Source: Thamnaconus septentrionalis (taxonomy: Eukaryota; Chordata; Actinopteri; Tetraodontiformes; Monacanthidae). Taken from it: a stretch of 64,000 bases of DNA. Shown here piece after piece: positions 39,836-51,475 of the stretch. Both the position numbers and the translations under genes were made by a program. The DNA lies in NCBI GenBank assembly GCA_009823395.1, contig CM020501.1, positions 14,493,861 through 14,557,860 of the forward strand, written 5' to 3'. Each line of letters starts with the position of its first letter. The first letter of the stretch is position 1. Under the pieces are notes generated by a model. The model was not told the origin of the DNA. It did no database searches and was given only the letters and a program-made list of their open reading frames with translations.

Positions 39836-41399
39836 GGCTGAGACCCTCCAGCCAAGAGGCTGCCTCACGAGTGGAAAGTCAATTTGATGGACAATCAGGC
39901 GCAAGAGGGGAAAAATCAGCATTATTATTATTGACAAACCACCGGGAGGGGCTTCAGTGTCTGAATGTCTTCACGGCAGATGAAGAACCAAGCAGCGGTA
40001 GAAATACATTGTGTACGTTTTTCAAATTAATCCACCAGGAATTCACATGACCAGAGCGGTGCCTCGCCGGGTGATTTACGTCTGTGTTTGAAGAAAGAAG
40101 GAATGAAAGAAAGAAAGAAAAAAGAAAGAAGGACCACCAAAGCTGCGGCTGCACTTTCCCCTTGGAAGTATTATATTACTCAATAAAACGGCGGCTTCTA
40201 CTCTGGCAAAATGCAAATGCACAGAGCGGAGAAACCTCTCATCACCACGTCGGGTGACGATCAATCACACGCAGCCATCAAACAAGCGTCTCTCTCGCGA
40301 AACCTCCAGTCCACAATAACCACGTGGGCCGCGCTCCGCTCATGAAATGTGTCTTGAGGCGTTTGGTGCCAGTCGATTTTTTTTGCTGCCACCCTCTGCG
40401 ATTTGCCGCAGCCCTGCTTAATAACTGCGCCGGAGCAGATGTTGAGCCGAGCCCTGCTGACACCCTGATGGAAGACGACGAGGCGCTGCAGGTGGCTCCA
40501 GCGCGTCTCGCTTCTCCAGCCCGACACAAAAGGGAGCTCCTCCCCCTTCCCAAAGCGAAAGTAGAAACAGTAAATTAAAACGGTGAGGTGGTGTTTTGTT
40601 TTTTTTTGTGAACGTTTGAACGTGTTTGCCGGCCGTCTGTGGGGGCTGCGGGATCTCATGTGAGACCTGTTTTCAAGCAGTCCTCTGTGTCCTGGCGTAA
40701 TTAGAGAGAAGCCAATATGCGCGCAAATTCACACTGTGTTTACAGTGCCATAAAAGAAGCAGACGGGTTTTTTTTCCTCCCCCGCCCTCCCCTCTGTCGC
40801 TGATGGGTTCAGCCGTAATGAGTTCTGCTGCACATTTGTCCTCAAAATGGAGAATTAGCATGTAGTCGCACAACCGCACAATTCCCTCCGCATCGTTTTT
40901 TTTTCCAAAAGACACGGCGGCCACCATAACAATGTTAAAATTTACAACAGCAAATTATCCAACAGTCGACGGAGCCAGTCTGGAGGTCCCGAAGACATGC
41001 AAGAGGAAAACAGTGCATAAAATGATGCATTTAACAACGCTCAGCGGTAGTTTTACAGCCCGGGCCGCCCATGAAAAACAAGACTGTGAGACACTAAGAT
41101 GTCGTGGTGCTTTCGATCCTTGTAAACGCCAGCAAGAACAGTGGGTGGGCCTGCAAAAAAAGAAGGAAAAAAAATGAAAGAGCTCCAGCGAGAGTGAAAG
41201 ATATGATGCAGTTTCATTCATTAGTGGCCAATTAGAGCTTCCACTGCCTGAGATTAGGCGGCTTTGGAAGATGAGTCGAGCTGAGCGCCTGGACTCCATC
41301 GTTCACCACAGCGGAAAGAATCAGGGAAGGATTACGGAAAACAGTTACCAAATAATTTGATTTTAAAATACTTAGTAACACCTCAAACCTTGTTAATGA

Positions 41400-41627
41400 G
41401 ACAATGAAAGGTGGGCTAACAGGGTAGAGTGGGATACAACACAGGACAGGACACAATAGCATAGCGTTAGAGTTAAGGGCAGGATAGAGAGACATCAAGA
41501 GGAATCAGAGAAAGAAAAGGACAGTGTAGGTTAAGAGAGAATAATAAAGCAGAGTGGAGGTTATGATAAGCTAGACAAGGGGTGGATAGGCGAGTGTAGC
41601 ATTAGGAAGGTAGGGTAACTAGTAGGA

Positions 41628-41684
<57 letters not shown>

Positions 41685-42065
41685 CATAGCTAGTTATAAT
41701 GGAGGAGAGAAGAAAGAAAAAAGCATAGTGTGGGTTAGGATAGGATCATATATCCTCGGGTAAGAGTTGATAAGGGAGCGTAGTTAAAAGATTAAACTAA
41801 AGTAAAATTAACACAGCAGGTTGACTTTAAGCAATTGATTCAAAGAACAAACAAGCATTCAAATCACAAGGAGTTAACTGATGAATATCGAAAAGATCAC
41901 AACGGAACGATCATACAGAAAAGTCTGTGGCAGGGACATAACGGGCAACTTGCGGTGGAAGCTGATGTTGGAAATAAATATGGCCAAGTATGCAAGAGAC
42001 GGTATAATGTGATGATTAGGTACAGGAGTTTCAGGCTTGTTGCTTAGAATGAGAAAAAAACAAAC
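41400..42065. other. Purine-rich, CpG-poor stretch with degenerate AGG/TAGG units
   Basis: The plus strand is strongly biased to A and G, with recurring GGATAG, GGTTAG and AGAGAG words. It looks like a worn simple or minisatellite sequence interrupted by a (TA)n tract. No gene was found. Confidence 0.45.
41631..41689. repeat. (TA)n microsatellite
   Basis: TA repeats with two CA changes. Confidence 0.93.
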
Positions 42066-44355
42066 AAGCACAAAAAAATAAGCATGACGCTTTAAACCTC
42101 CGTCTTTTGATACTCGTCAACCTTCTCTGTCCCAACAACACTGCAGTGCTGCTGGGTGGCTTCTAGCTCTGGTGGATCATGCATCAACATCAATGGAAAA
42201 CCCAGTTTCAACTGAAAAAAATTGACACAACTGAAGACAGAACACCGTTGGTACCAGGGAGGAGGACGTCCTCTTACAGCTGGCGGCCAATCGGGCCTGA
42301 CGCTTCAATCAACATTGCCTTGTTCTGAGAGCAACTGATCGACCAGCTCAAGGCTGATCCAAGAAACGGGCACTCCAAAGCACTGAAGGGAAGCGAAACA
42401 CACTGCCCTCCAAAGGAAAGGTTGCTGCTGGAAGCCCCGCGGGGCAGACAGGTTGGTGTTGGAGGCAGACGGAGCAGAAGGCCGAGGATGTGGAGCGTCT
42501 CTGGATGGAGCAGCAGATGGCGGGCCAGGAAGCTGCTTGGCATGCATTAGCGCTCAACCAGGTGCTCGGAGAGACGTCAGAGAGCCACAACTGCCCCGCT
42601 CATGCATACGCTGAGGGCCTCAGCAGACGAAGTGAAGGCAATCTGTTCAAAAACTCATTATATTCCTCTATTCATGAGCAGATCCGAGCCAGAGGCAGGA
42701 GACCAGGAGATTACAGGCCGTCTCAGGTTCTGCCTGGTTGACTGTGCGGTGTTGCCTTTTCATTCATCATTTCATGTTGGATTTGACCTGCAGCTGTTCC
42801 TTCGAAAACTGGCTTCATCAATTCATGGTAGCACCAGAAAATCTGACAGTCTGGGTGACTTCTTTTTAGGGTTTGGGACATAAAAAGACCAACATACTAG
42901 GATTGATTAATTACGTTCTCATTTTCAAACCACTCAAATCAATTATCAGTGATTCTAAGTGATTCGTCTGGCAGAAGAGATGAAAGCCCCATCAAATCAT
43001 CAGTTTATGACTTATGATGGCAGAATTACAGAGCCTGGGTTACTACTTCCAGATGTTGCCAGTTCTTCTTCTGAAGCAAATACAAGCCAACATCCAAAAA
43101 CTTGTGCTTTTGCTTACAAGCGGAGAGCTTATTAGTTGACCTTAGAAATAACGCGTGTCTATATTAAGTAACCCAACATATCACATGTGTAGGCATGACT
43201 CCCATTTCCACAGGTACAAATTCCCTTCAACTGCTACATTGAAATTGGCTTGAAAATGGCAACGGTAATATTGTCGATCCGTCGTGCTCCATTAAGATAA
43301 TACTCATGTATGCCATTTTTATTAGTCATTTTTGGAGAGCGCAACAGTTGTTACATTGGAGTCAGATATTTTTTATTAGTGGATCCTAGCAGCATGCCAT
43401 TTAACAGCTGAGCTCTGTAATAAAACACTAAGACACATTTATAGCCACAATAAAACGTCAAAAGGAACGAATAAATATGGTGGCATTCGCTTCCCAGCTT
43501 TGTATTTCCACATAAACAATCATAAACCTAACAAGGCATTAGATTAGGGAATAACTGGAAGATTTTCATGAATGACACATTTCTCCAGTAAGCAAACAGT
43601 AAAAGGACACAGGGCAAAACAACAAGTTAAGCCGCTCTTGGCCGACACATCCAAACAGCATAAGAATTAGTCAAAACAACCGTGAGGTTTTGAGTAATTC
43701 CAAATCAAAAGGGTTGAGGAGCGGGACAAAGACTCAATTAGCAACAAAAACAAGACCAAATAAGTTGGAGAGAAAGAAGTGGGGCAGCCTGGGATTTCTG
43801 CTCACGCCAGTCAAACAGAAGGTTTTTCTGTTTTTTTCCACCAGTTTACTTGACTCATTGGGTGTTTTACAAAGGACGACCTGCCTTTCAAAGGCAGCCA
43901 AAGAGCTGAGATGGTGCCACGCTCTGCTCCAGACCCGCCTCCATGAAGCTCTGGCTCTTCCTTGGAGCTTCAGGTTGCATACTGAGCATTTTTACTCCAC
44001 ATCAGAAACACAAGGCGCCCCTTCACCGAAATGTCATCTCGAGGTCCAGCAATCAGATAACTAAAAGTGTGGACAGCTTAAACGCTTCGAGTAATGAGGC
44101 GGAGGGCCCCGCCGCGGACGGCACTTATCAAAGACTGTTTAAATGTCAGCGAAGAATGGACAGAGTCGGGGCGACAGCATTTCTGGATTTTCCCGAGTGA
44201 CCTTTCGTGCACGGTGAAGCCGTCTGTCTCCCACCAGTCGACTTCTCCTATTCAGTGTAGAGAGGCACGGCGCTCTCCACACCATCGTGTGGGAGGACCG
44301 ATGCTTTCAGTGCTCGGGAGGTCTGGACACAGTGTGACAGCTGACAGCCACACAT

Positions 44356-44356
<1 letters not shown>
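42066..44356. other. Intron without recognised genes
   Basis: Overlapping frames of about 80-90 codons on both strands at 42274-42741 show no domain. The rest is AT-rich. Confidence 0.45.
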
Positions 44357-44418
<62 letters not shown>

Positions 44419-44463
44419 TGTCTATCTATCTATCCATATCTATATATATATATATACACACAC
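44357..44463. repeat. Compound (GT)n(CTAT)n(AT)n(AC)n microsatellite
   Basis: Pure TG to about 44414, then CTAT units, AT and AC runs, followed by poly(T). Confidence 0.92.
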
Positions 44464-46129
44464 ATTTTTTTTTCTTCTTTTTTTTAACTGTTTTCAAACC
44501 ATGCCATCAGTCCTCTGGCACCCAGACGCACGGAAACTTTCATTTTACTCAGCATTATAAGTTGGCACTGTCACAGCCAGGCCTGTTATTTTAATTACAT
44601 TTTCCATTCATTATGAAAAGGGTTTTCATAAAGTTAAATACGAACACTTCAGACGGACCTCCAGCCTCAAGGATTCTTCCACCAGTTACTCTAATGCTGC
44701 ACGACTTTGATGCTTGTCAGTCAGGAGAAATTGCAATAGGTTATTTCTCTCCAGGCTGATCATGTTACATCGTAAAAAGAAAGAGCCATAAGCTGCCCGT
44801 GTTCAGGTCTTTGGTAGTCATGGAGCAGCCTGGTGTGATTCATAACTCAAAAACTACAGATCACCAGGAATAGGCAAGTTGACATCTGTCGTGCACTGTG
44901 CTTAAACATCAGGCTCAGCCTGACGTTGCTAAACTGGATGGAGGAAAAAGCTTTGCCCCTTTGTGACATCACAAAGACTTGATTTCTGGAACTGTGTGCT
45001 CAAACAGACACTGTGTGAAAAGTTAAGAGGGCAAAAGTAGTAAAGGATGTTTCTCATTTGGGAGTTGCTCAGAAATGACAAACTTCACATGATAAAAAAA
45101 TACAATGTGTGCATGAGTGGGCGTGTTTCTTGCTTTTGGCCCGGTTGTGTCTGTGAGTTTTTATCTTTTCTGCATTTTCAGCTCCAGGACCCTGACCCTT
45201 CCATGGAACCCTCCTGCTGAACATGCAGATAATAAAGTGGCAGAATGTGGGGCTTTCAATAGCAGCCTTGAGCTGAACAGAGGGTGCTAATGAAAATGAG
45301 CGATCTTTAACTCTGTAATTAGTCCAGTGAAAAGCAGTGTTGTTCATTAAAAGTACATGACAGAAGTGTTAAATTCTACATTTAGTTCAAACCGTCTGCT
45401 TATATTAAATCAAAAAGTCTGCGATTAAATCTTCATCAAGTACTCATCACATTCTTCCAACCACCACATGAGGCACCACATCCCATCCAAATTTTTAATT
45501 AGACCGGTGGTTTGGTTTTCTGAGCAGTCATTTATACGACACTCATCCAGATGTGCTTAAATTAAAAAAAACACACTTGGTTTTCAACACCTCTGCGTCC
45601 CTTTTAACACAGCCAATCAGGATGGAGGATACCTCAGCGTCACCCAGGAGGAGCTCGCTGAGGGAAACAGGTGGTGAAGTATCAGAGTAGCAATGATCCG
45701 TTTGTCAAGTGTTTGCACACAGACGGTTTTGGCGGTGGAGTGCACTTCTCAATAACTGCAACAGGAGAGTGGTTAAAGCTAAATAACTGTTAAGCGTCGA
45801 GCAGTCTTTAATTTAGGTTTTCCCCAAAGAAAGCTCACAACAGCTCGACGGAACAAGCATGCAAAGTCTTCACCCAGCGGGTAATGTACCAATATAAAAT
45901 GTGAATAGATTCTTTCATTAATGTTTTTTTTTTTTTTTTTATCTTTAATTCAGCTGTAAAACCAATAACAGCAGTTGTTTTTTCCATCTGACTGCAGAGT
46001 GCCAAGAGCAATGATTCTACTTCACAGTCCTCAAACACTGCGGTCGGGCTCAAATATAAATTACTTTGACACAAAATAAATAAATAATATAAAAAAATAT
46101 CTGAAAGTCTTCTCAGTTGTGAAAAAAAA

Positions 46130-46152
46130 CTCTTGACTGCTCTAGTCAAGAG
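46130..46152. repeat. Perfect 9-bp hairpin
   Basis: CTCTTGACT and AGTCAAGAG flank a five-base loop. Confidence 0.8.
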
Positions 46153-46566
46153 AAGGCGTTCAGTGGAGACCCAAAGGATTTAATCAGTGAATCATCACTG
46201 CACTTCAAAAGTGGAGCGCAGACATTTTGGAATTATTCTAGAACAAAAACATTTTCACTGGGAAAAAAAACAACTGAAAAGTGCTTCATGGAAAGAAAAC
46301 ACCTGCGCGCCTAACACACAACAGGCACTACATATTCTTCTGTCCTCGTACCTCTCAAAACACTTTCATCTGTGATATTTGATCACGCTACCGTGCTCTG
46401 CACTTAATCTCCCCTCTCTGCACTCGAGTTGGCTTTCCCAAAGCCCAAGTGGGTAATATGACCCGTGGAGAGCAGTCACTTCAACCACTCTGTTATTCCA
46501 ATGAGCAGCTGTTGTGTCTTCATGCTCTGCTTGACTCCCCAAATTCCAAACCACCCACCCCAACAA

Positions 46567-46567
<1 letters not shown>

Positions 46568-46610
<43 letters not shown>
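46568..46610. repeat. (CA)n microsatellite
   Basis: Pure CA run. Confidence 0.94.
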
Positions 46611-46611
<1 letters not shown>

Positions 46612-48309
46612 GCTGGCAAACTGTGGGGTCGACTTTATTTTGCAAAGAAAAACACTTATGGGTTGATTTGCAGTGGGACACATGACTCACATGATGAGAA
46701 ACGCTTCTGATTCGCTTTCACAGACTTCTTGTTGGGAGAGTGACTGAGGCTGAAGACGCCGTCTTGGGTGTCCTGCCCGCAGTTGACAAAGAAATCCTAC
46801 AACATTACATACAGCGGAGTGGAGGTTCCCAACCATTACACCGCGGACCAAAGATGATAATAAGTTTAGGTTTTTTTTGTCTTGTTTTTCTTTAAATGTT
46901 TTATCTATATTAGTCCCACAGTGTTTTATCTTAAAGTGACAGCACTGCTCTTTCCCACTCTCATAATGTTCCCATGCACCTGAAAGTGTTTAGCTAATTA
47001 TTACAAAAGGAGTGAAAACAAACAAACCTTGAGATTGCAACAAAGGCATCTAAGTGTGATTTTCTGCCGTGTCAGCAACCCAATCATGGATTCTATTGTC
47101 GGGTTGTGGCCAAAACATCATCCTACACAAAACCCCCTGGTGCATAAAAGGTGAAGGGGCCACTGAAGCAGAGCGTTCCTTCTTCTGAGATGATAAATAA
47201 TGACAGAGGACAGTCGGCACTGATCTGCTCCTGTAGCTCTCAGACTCTCACTTCTTCATTTCCCTATAAACTTATCGCCCGTCACGGACGCCTACACAAA
47301 AATGCAAACACATAGTCTGGTTCTTAGCCACCTGAGCGATCATATCACCACGTCTGCGGCCCCTTTCAGAGATAATGAGCAAAAAAAAAGGAGCCGGTGC
47401 TCAGTTAAGGTAACACGGTTATAAAAAGACAGGTGAAGAGTGAAGAGCATCTCGTTTCTTACGAGTACAAAGTTAGCATAATTGTTGAGCTGCCTGCTAG
47501 CAATCACACAATGCCGAGGCAGCTTTGTATTTTGTTCATGACTTGTCACTGACCAAAGAAGCAAATCCTTTCCCAAACAATAACACTGAGACAGCAGGAG
47601 AAATTAGCTTGTCACGGCAGGCGGCTGTGTGCTAGCACATTAGCCGGCAAAAAATGTCGTGTTTGTTTTGAATCTTGTGCAACAGGAATGTCTCACATGA
47701 GCACAAACAGGGTTCCGCAACTTGTACTCATTGTCAACTATGAGGGAGCACCCAAGTTTCAATGAAGACTTACTTGTCTAGCTTCTGTTTAATATGAACA
47801 GCACACTTGGAAACAATAAGATACTAAGGTAGTGATTTCTATGAACTGCAGGCAAAAACTGGCTCACTAGACTTAAGGGTAAACATATTGTTATCTATAG
47901 AACTATCTGCCCAGTAACATCTACACTAGAACGTGGCATTTTTCTGTTGCTGTTTGTTTCTTGTTTACTGGATGGGCCAGCATATCTTCCCTCCTTGCCT
48001 TCAGAACCATGACAACCATTTACCGGCACACAGCCATATGAGCAAAAGTCACAGAGCTCAGGGCTAACAGTAAGACAACTTTCTATAATGGTGGCCTAAA
48101 TAATAACTTCTCAGCAAAAAAATGCTGTTCTTTGATTCGCTTACAGCTTGAGGGTTCCCCGTGATAAACTTTACATTTTATCTGAATTCTAATTCGGTCA
48201 CAGCAACGTACATGAACAGCACTGAGCAGATGTTTGCGTTATGAATTCAGTGCTAAGCCAAAAATGCTTTTCTTTGTCACCGCCGTTCTCAAATGTTTAG
48301 CTTTAATCA

Positions 48310-48610
48310 CTGTTGTTACTTTAGGCTCCATCTTCCCCGTTAATGATCCACCTGCGACGTGATTTTGGCTCTAATGGGGCTTTCTAATTCGTCCCGTCTC
48401 ATGACAGAGGCCCAGGGCGCTCAGGGCTTCTGCAGGCACCGTAAACACTGAGCCAATTGTCATTCTAATGCGAGCTGCCAAAGTGATGTTTGTGTGCGCA
48501 ATCAGCTCCACTTTATAGTTATAGAATCCTTTCACCAAACTGCCGACAATGTGAGCGCTTATCATATTTCATACTGCAGCTCGCATGCAATCGCATTATG
48601 AGAGGCAGCT
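48310..48610. promoter_or_regulatory. Candidate conserved non-coding block
   Basis: Unique, complex sequence with many TAAT/ATTA and CATNATG words (GTTAATGATCC, CTAATGGGGC, TTCTAATTCG, GCATTATGAG), between AT-rich and CA-rich sequence. There is no coding potential. Inference from composition only. Confidence 0.22.
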
Positions 48611-48772
48611 GTAGGAGTGGGTCGCACACTCACGCACACACACACAAACACACACGCACACACAGAAAGAAACAAACCCTTCAAAAATATGGAGGCATAA
48701 GAAGAGCTCATTTCAGCAGCATGTGTGTTTTCATCTTTCTCTCCATCAGCCTCCAAGCCCCACCTCCTCAAA

Positions 48773-48774
<2 letters not shown>

Positions 48775-48814
<40 letters not shown>

Positions 48815-48830
48815 CACACACACACACACT
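48775..48830. repeat. (CA)n microsatellite
   Basis: CA run with one CG change. A shorter impure CA tract is at 48629-48664. Confidence 0.94.
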
Positions 48831-49259
48831 ATCGCCTGTCTCTAGATGACAGAGGACTTTCGCCCGAGGTGACCTCAGAAGCAAACGCACCGCTAATGCA
48901 CTGTGACAAGTCGGCTGCATGAACGTACTAACGGAGCGGCGCAATGGTTAAAAAAACCACCGCTGCTCTCGGTACCTTAGCACTATGGGCCAAAAAGTCC
49001 AGTGACCCAGCTGACGGGTTTTCATGCAGAACACCATTTTGTTCTCGGAACGGTTCAGGAGACGCTCACAGGCTCAGTGTGCGTCTGAGTGAAGGAAAAA
49101 AAAATGGTACTTGACCATAAAATATGGCTTCACTCTCACAGTGAATTCAAGTTCAGAAGTGAGCCACGCTCAGAATCATAAAAGATGAAACCAAAAGTAG
49201 CAGCAGCCACGGGGAGTAGTGGCACAATTACAATTATTCATAAAAGGAGAATAAAATTG

Positions 49260-49325
49260 TCAATCACAACATTTCAGGAAGGTGTCCTAAAACACTTTTT
49301 TTCAATTTAATTAATATTCTTAATA

Positions 49326-49362
<37 letters not shown>

Positions 49363-49515
49363 AGAACAAATGGAACTGTCCATATAGATGTACAGTAAAT
49401 AGTTGATTTTCCTTCTTTTCTTATTCTATAAATATTTTTTTTCATATATTTTTTTCTATGTTGTTGTAATTATGTAAATGTCCCCAACGTGGGATAAATA
49501 AAGGCATTCTAAAAA
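49260..49515 (+). mobile_element. LINE 3' tail remnant
   Basis: GTCCCCAACGTGGGATAAAT followed by AAAGGCATTC is the typical end of teleost LINE copies (CCCC-x-GTGGGAxxAATAAAGG). A 29-base poly(A) at 49332-49360 lies inside. Confidence 0.5.
49332..49360. repeat. Poly(A), 29 bases
   Basis: Uninterrupted A run within a LINE-tail region. Confidence 0.93.
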
Positions 49516-49653
49516 CAAGATTTGTTCTCACTATCGGGTGAGTCAACATTACAGCCAATGCCGGACAGAGGTGACCGTTACTGAGGGAGGTGAGCCAGGT
49601 TGCACCTTCTACACTGTGCTTTTTGTTGCCCCTACAGAGTCCAGCTGTGTGCT

Positions 49654-49733
49654 GGTTGGTTGGTGGTGGTGGTGGTGGTGGTGGTCAGGGGGTGGGGGGG
49701 CACCGCGGAGGGGTGGGGGGGCCTGATATCATT
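49654..49733 (+). repeat. (GGT)n and G-run tract
   Basis: GGT units pass into runs of five to seven G. It could form a G-quadruplex on the plus strand. Confidence 0.75.
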
Positions 49734-49974
49734 TTTTCCCTCTTTAACCCGAGAGGGAAAAGCGAATGCAGACCCGGGAGCTGGAGTGTATTCATGCAGG
49801 AACGGCAAAGTTGTGACTTTTCCGCCTGCCCTATCGCACTTCGCCATCAGGTCCGTCGAGTTGACGCAGATTCCGAAGATTCCGCGGGGACGGCAGACAA
49901 ACAACAGGAGCCGATACGGCAGCCAGTGGTGTTTATGGTCACCGAGTGATGGCGCTTCTGGTGGTGCTCGTTAC

Positions 49975-50457
49975 TACAGCTGGGACGATATGTTTTTCTC
50001 CCCATTCGATTCCTCTACAATTTTTTGGGATGCTGATTCAATTTAAATTGCGATTCTACGATATTTGCCGATTTTCAATCTGCATTTTTAACACCAGTGA
50101 AACAGTTGAATGATAATGATTGTCTCCAGGCTGTTCCAGGTACCATACCCCCCCCCCAAAAAAAAAAAATACACATCAGCAGCAATACATACTCTTTTCA
50201 AAAGCCTGGACTGCATAAAAAAGAAAAAACAAAACAGTATAGAAAAAACAGGCTTCTGACACATTTCTGACAAAATGAGATGTATATAGATATAGGTAAA
50301 CTGCTGTTTTTGAATAAAAATATTTGCCCTCTACTGGAGAAAAGTGGTAACTTTTTCCAACCCAGTTTAACAGACTAAAATCAAGCATTTGAATTTGAAA
50401 AAAAAAAATCGATTTAAAAATTGTAAAACAAAAAATTACGATACTTCTCCAACCCCT
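49975..50457. mobile_element. Possible MITE with CGAT-rich ends
   Basis: The left side has GCTGGGACGATATG, CATTCGATTCC and GCGATTCTACGATAT. The right side has ATCGATTTAAAAATTG and TTACGATACTTC, then CCAACCCCTA. This layout is seen in fish non-autonomous elements. The terminal repeats are poor and no duplication is clear. Confidence 0.35.
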
Positions 50458-51211
50458 ACTGGTTACTGCTGGTGTTGGTGGTGGGAGGGGCTACCAGGGA
50501 CCGGCTGGCTGGCATACCCAGCTGCAGTGCTGCCCCTATGGGTAAGACAGGAAGGTCAGGGGACCTCTGGCCTGTCACCAGCCACTCCCCTCTTCCCCCC
50601 CTCCACCCCCGCCGTGAGCGTGGCCGCTGGCCGCCGCATCACTCCTGATGTGCAGCCACCCTCGCTAGGACCCCACTCTCTCTCTGCATGTCGACAGTGG
50701 CGGATCCTCTGCCCTTGCGCAGCACCCACCCACCCGCCTCCGGACACCACCACCACATTACAACCGCCGCCGTGTGTAGCCGTCTACGTCACGCTGCAGC
50801 GAGCGAGGCACAAGCGGGGCTATTTTTGATCCAAGAGTTTCTCTCCACAGGGTCCGTTTGGATGCGGCCGGCTCTAGAATTGTTATCTGGAGTACCATCA
50901 GTTTAAAGCTGTTTGCTGTGCATTTAGGAGGGGGGAAAAAAAGAACAGCTTAGACTTGACTAGACTCGAGCTGGGTTACATGACAGCAACATTGTGGTCA
51001 ATGGAGGTGACACTGTCAGTGGTGGTGGGGAGGATGTGGGGGTGGGGGGGTGACAGAAGCGCAAATGTAAGCAAGCGTTAATACGGAAGGGCTTCGTTTG
51101 TTGAACAAGGAAGAAGCTCAAAGTTGCCCTTTTCAAGTTTGTATTGTGCAGGCAGGCATTGTGAAGGACTGCTAAAAATGTACCATAAGCCAGCCCCCCA
51201 GCTGCCTCCCC

Positions 51212-51475
51212 CTTTTGTGTGTGTGTGTACATGTGTGTGTGTTCTTGCCAACGTGGTATTGTGAGAACTAGAATATGTTTGTATGAAGTGTGGACTTACT
51301 CTTTTACTTTTTAGGGTAAAGGCTCCATAAACTGTGGGTGGATTTATAGTTACCGTCAGGCATAGTGCGTTTAAGGTTACATTGAGGGTTTGGGTTGGGG
51401 TTGAACAAAAAAAAAGGAGGACAACGTGCAGTCCTCGCACAGACAGCGCTACCAACACGTCTGTGTAAATCAGAG
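51212..51475. mobile_element. Microsatellite-associated fish interspersed repeat
   Basis: A GTGTGTGTG run leads into TATTGTGAGAACTAGAATATG, a TTTAGGGTAAAGG and GGGTTTGGGTTGGGGTT middle, and an end reading GTCCTCGCACAGACAGC, then CTACCAACACG. I recognise this order from a widespread teleost repeat with GAGGAC-type ends beside (GT)n runs. Confidence 0.55.

Noticed and set aside
44094..44594. 166-codon plus-strand frame with a Cys-Val run
   Set aside because: The frame is kept open by the (GT)n tract; the flanks show no recognisable protein.
46830..46860. GGTTCCCAACC next to CCGCGGACCA, like a hAT element end
   Set aside because: Only one short end seen; no partner end or duplication found.
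48600..48840. CRISPR-like repetition
   Set aside because: It is only impure CA microsatellite; no repeat-spacer pattern, and this is a vertebrate locus.
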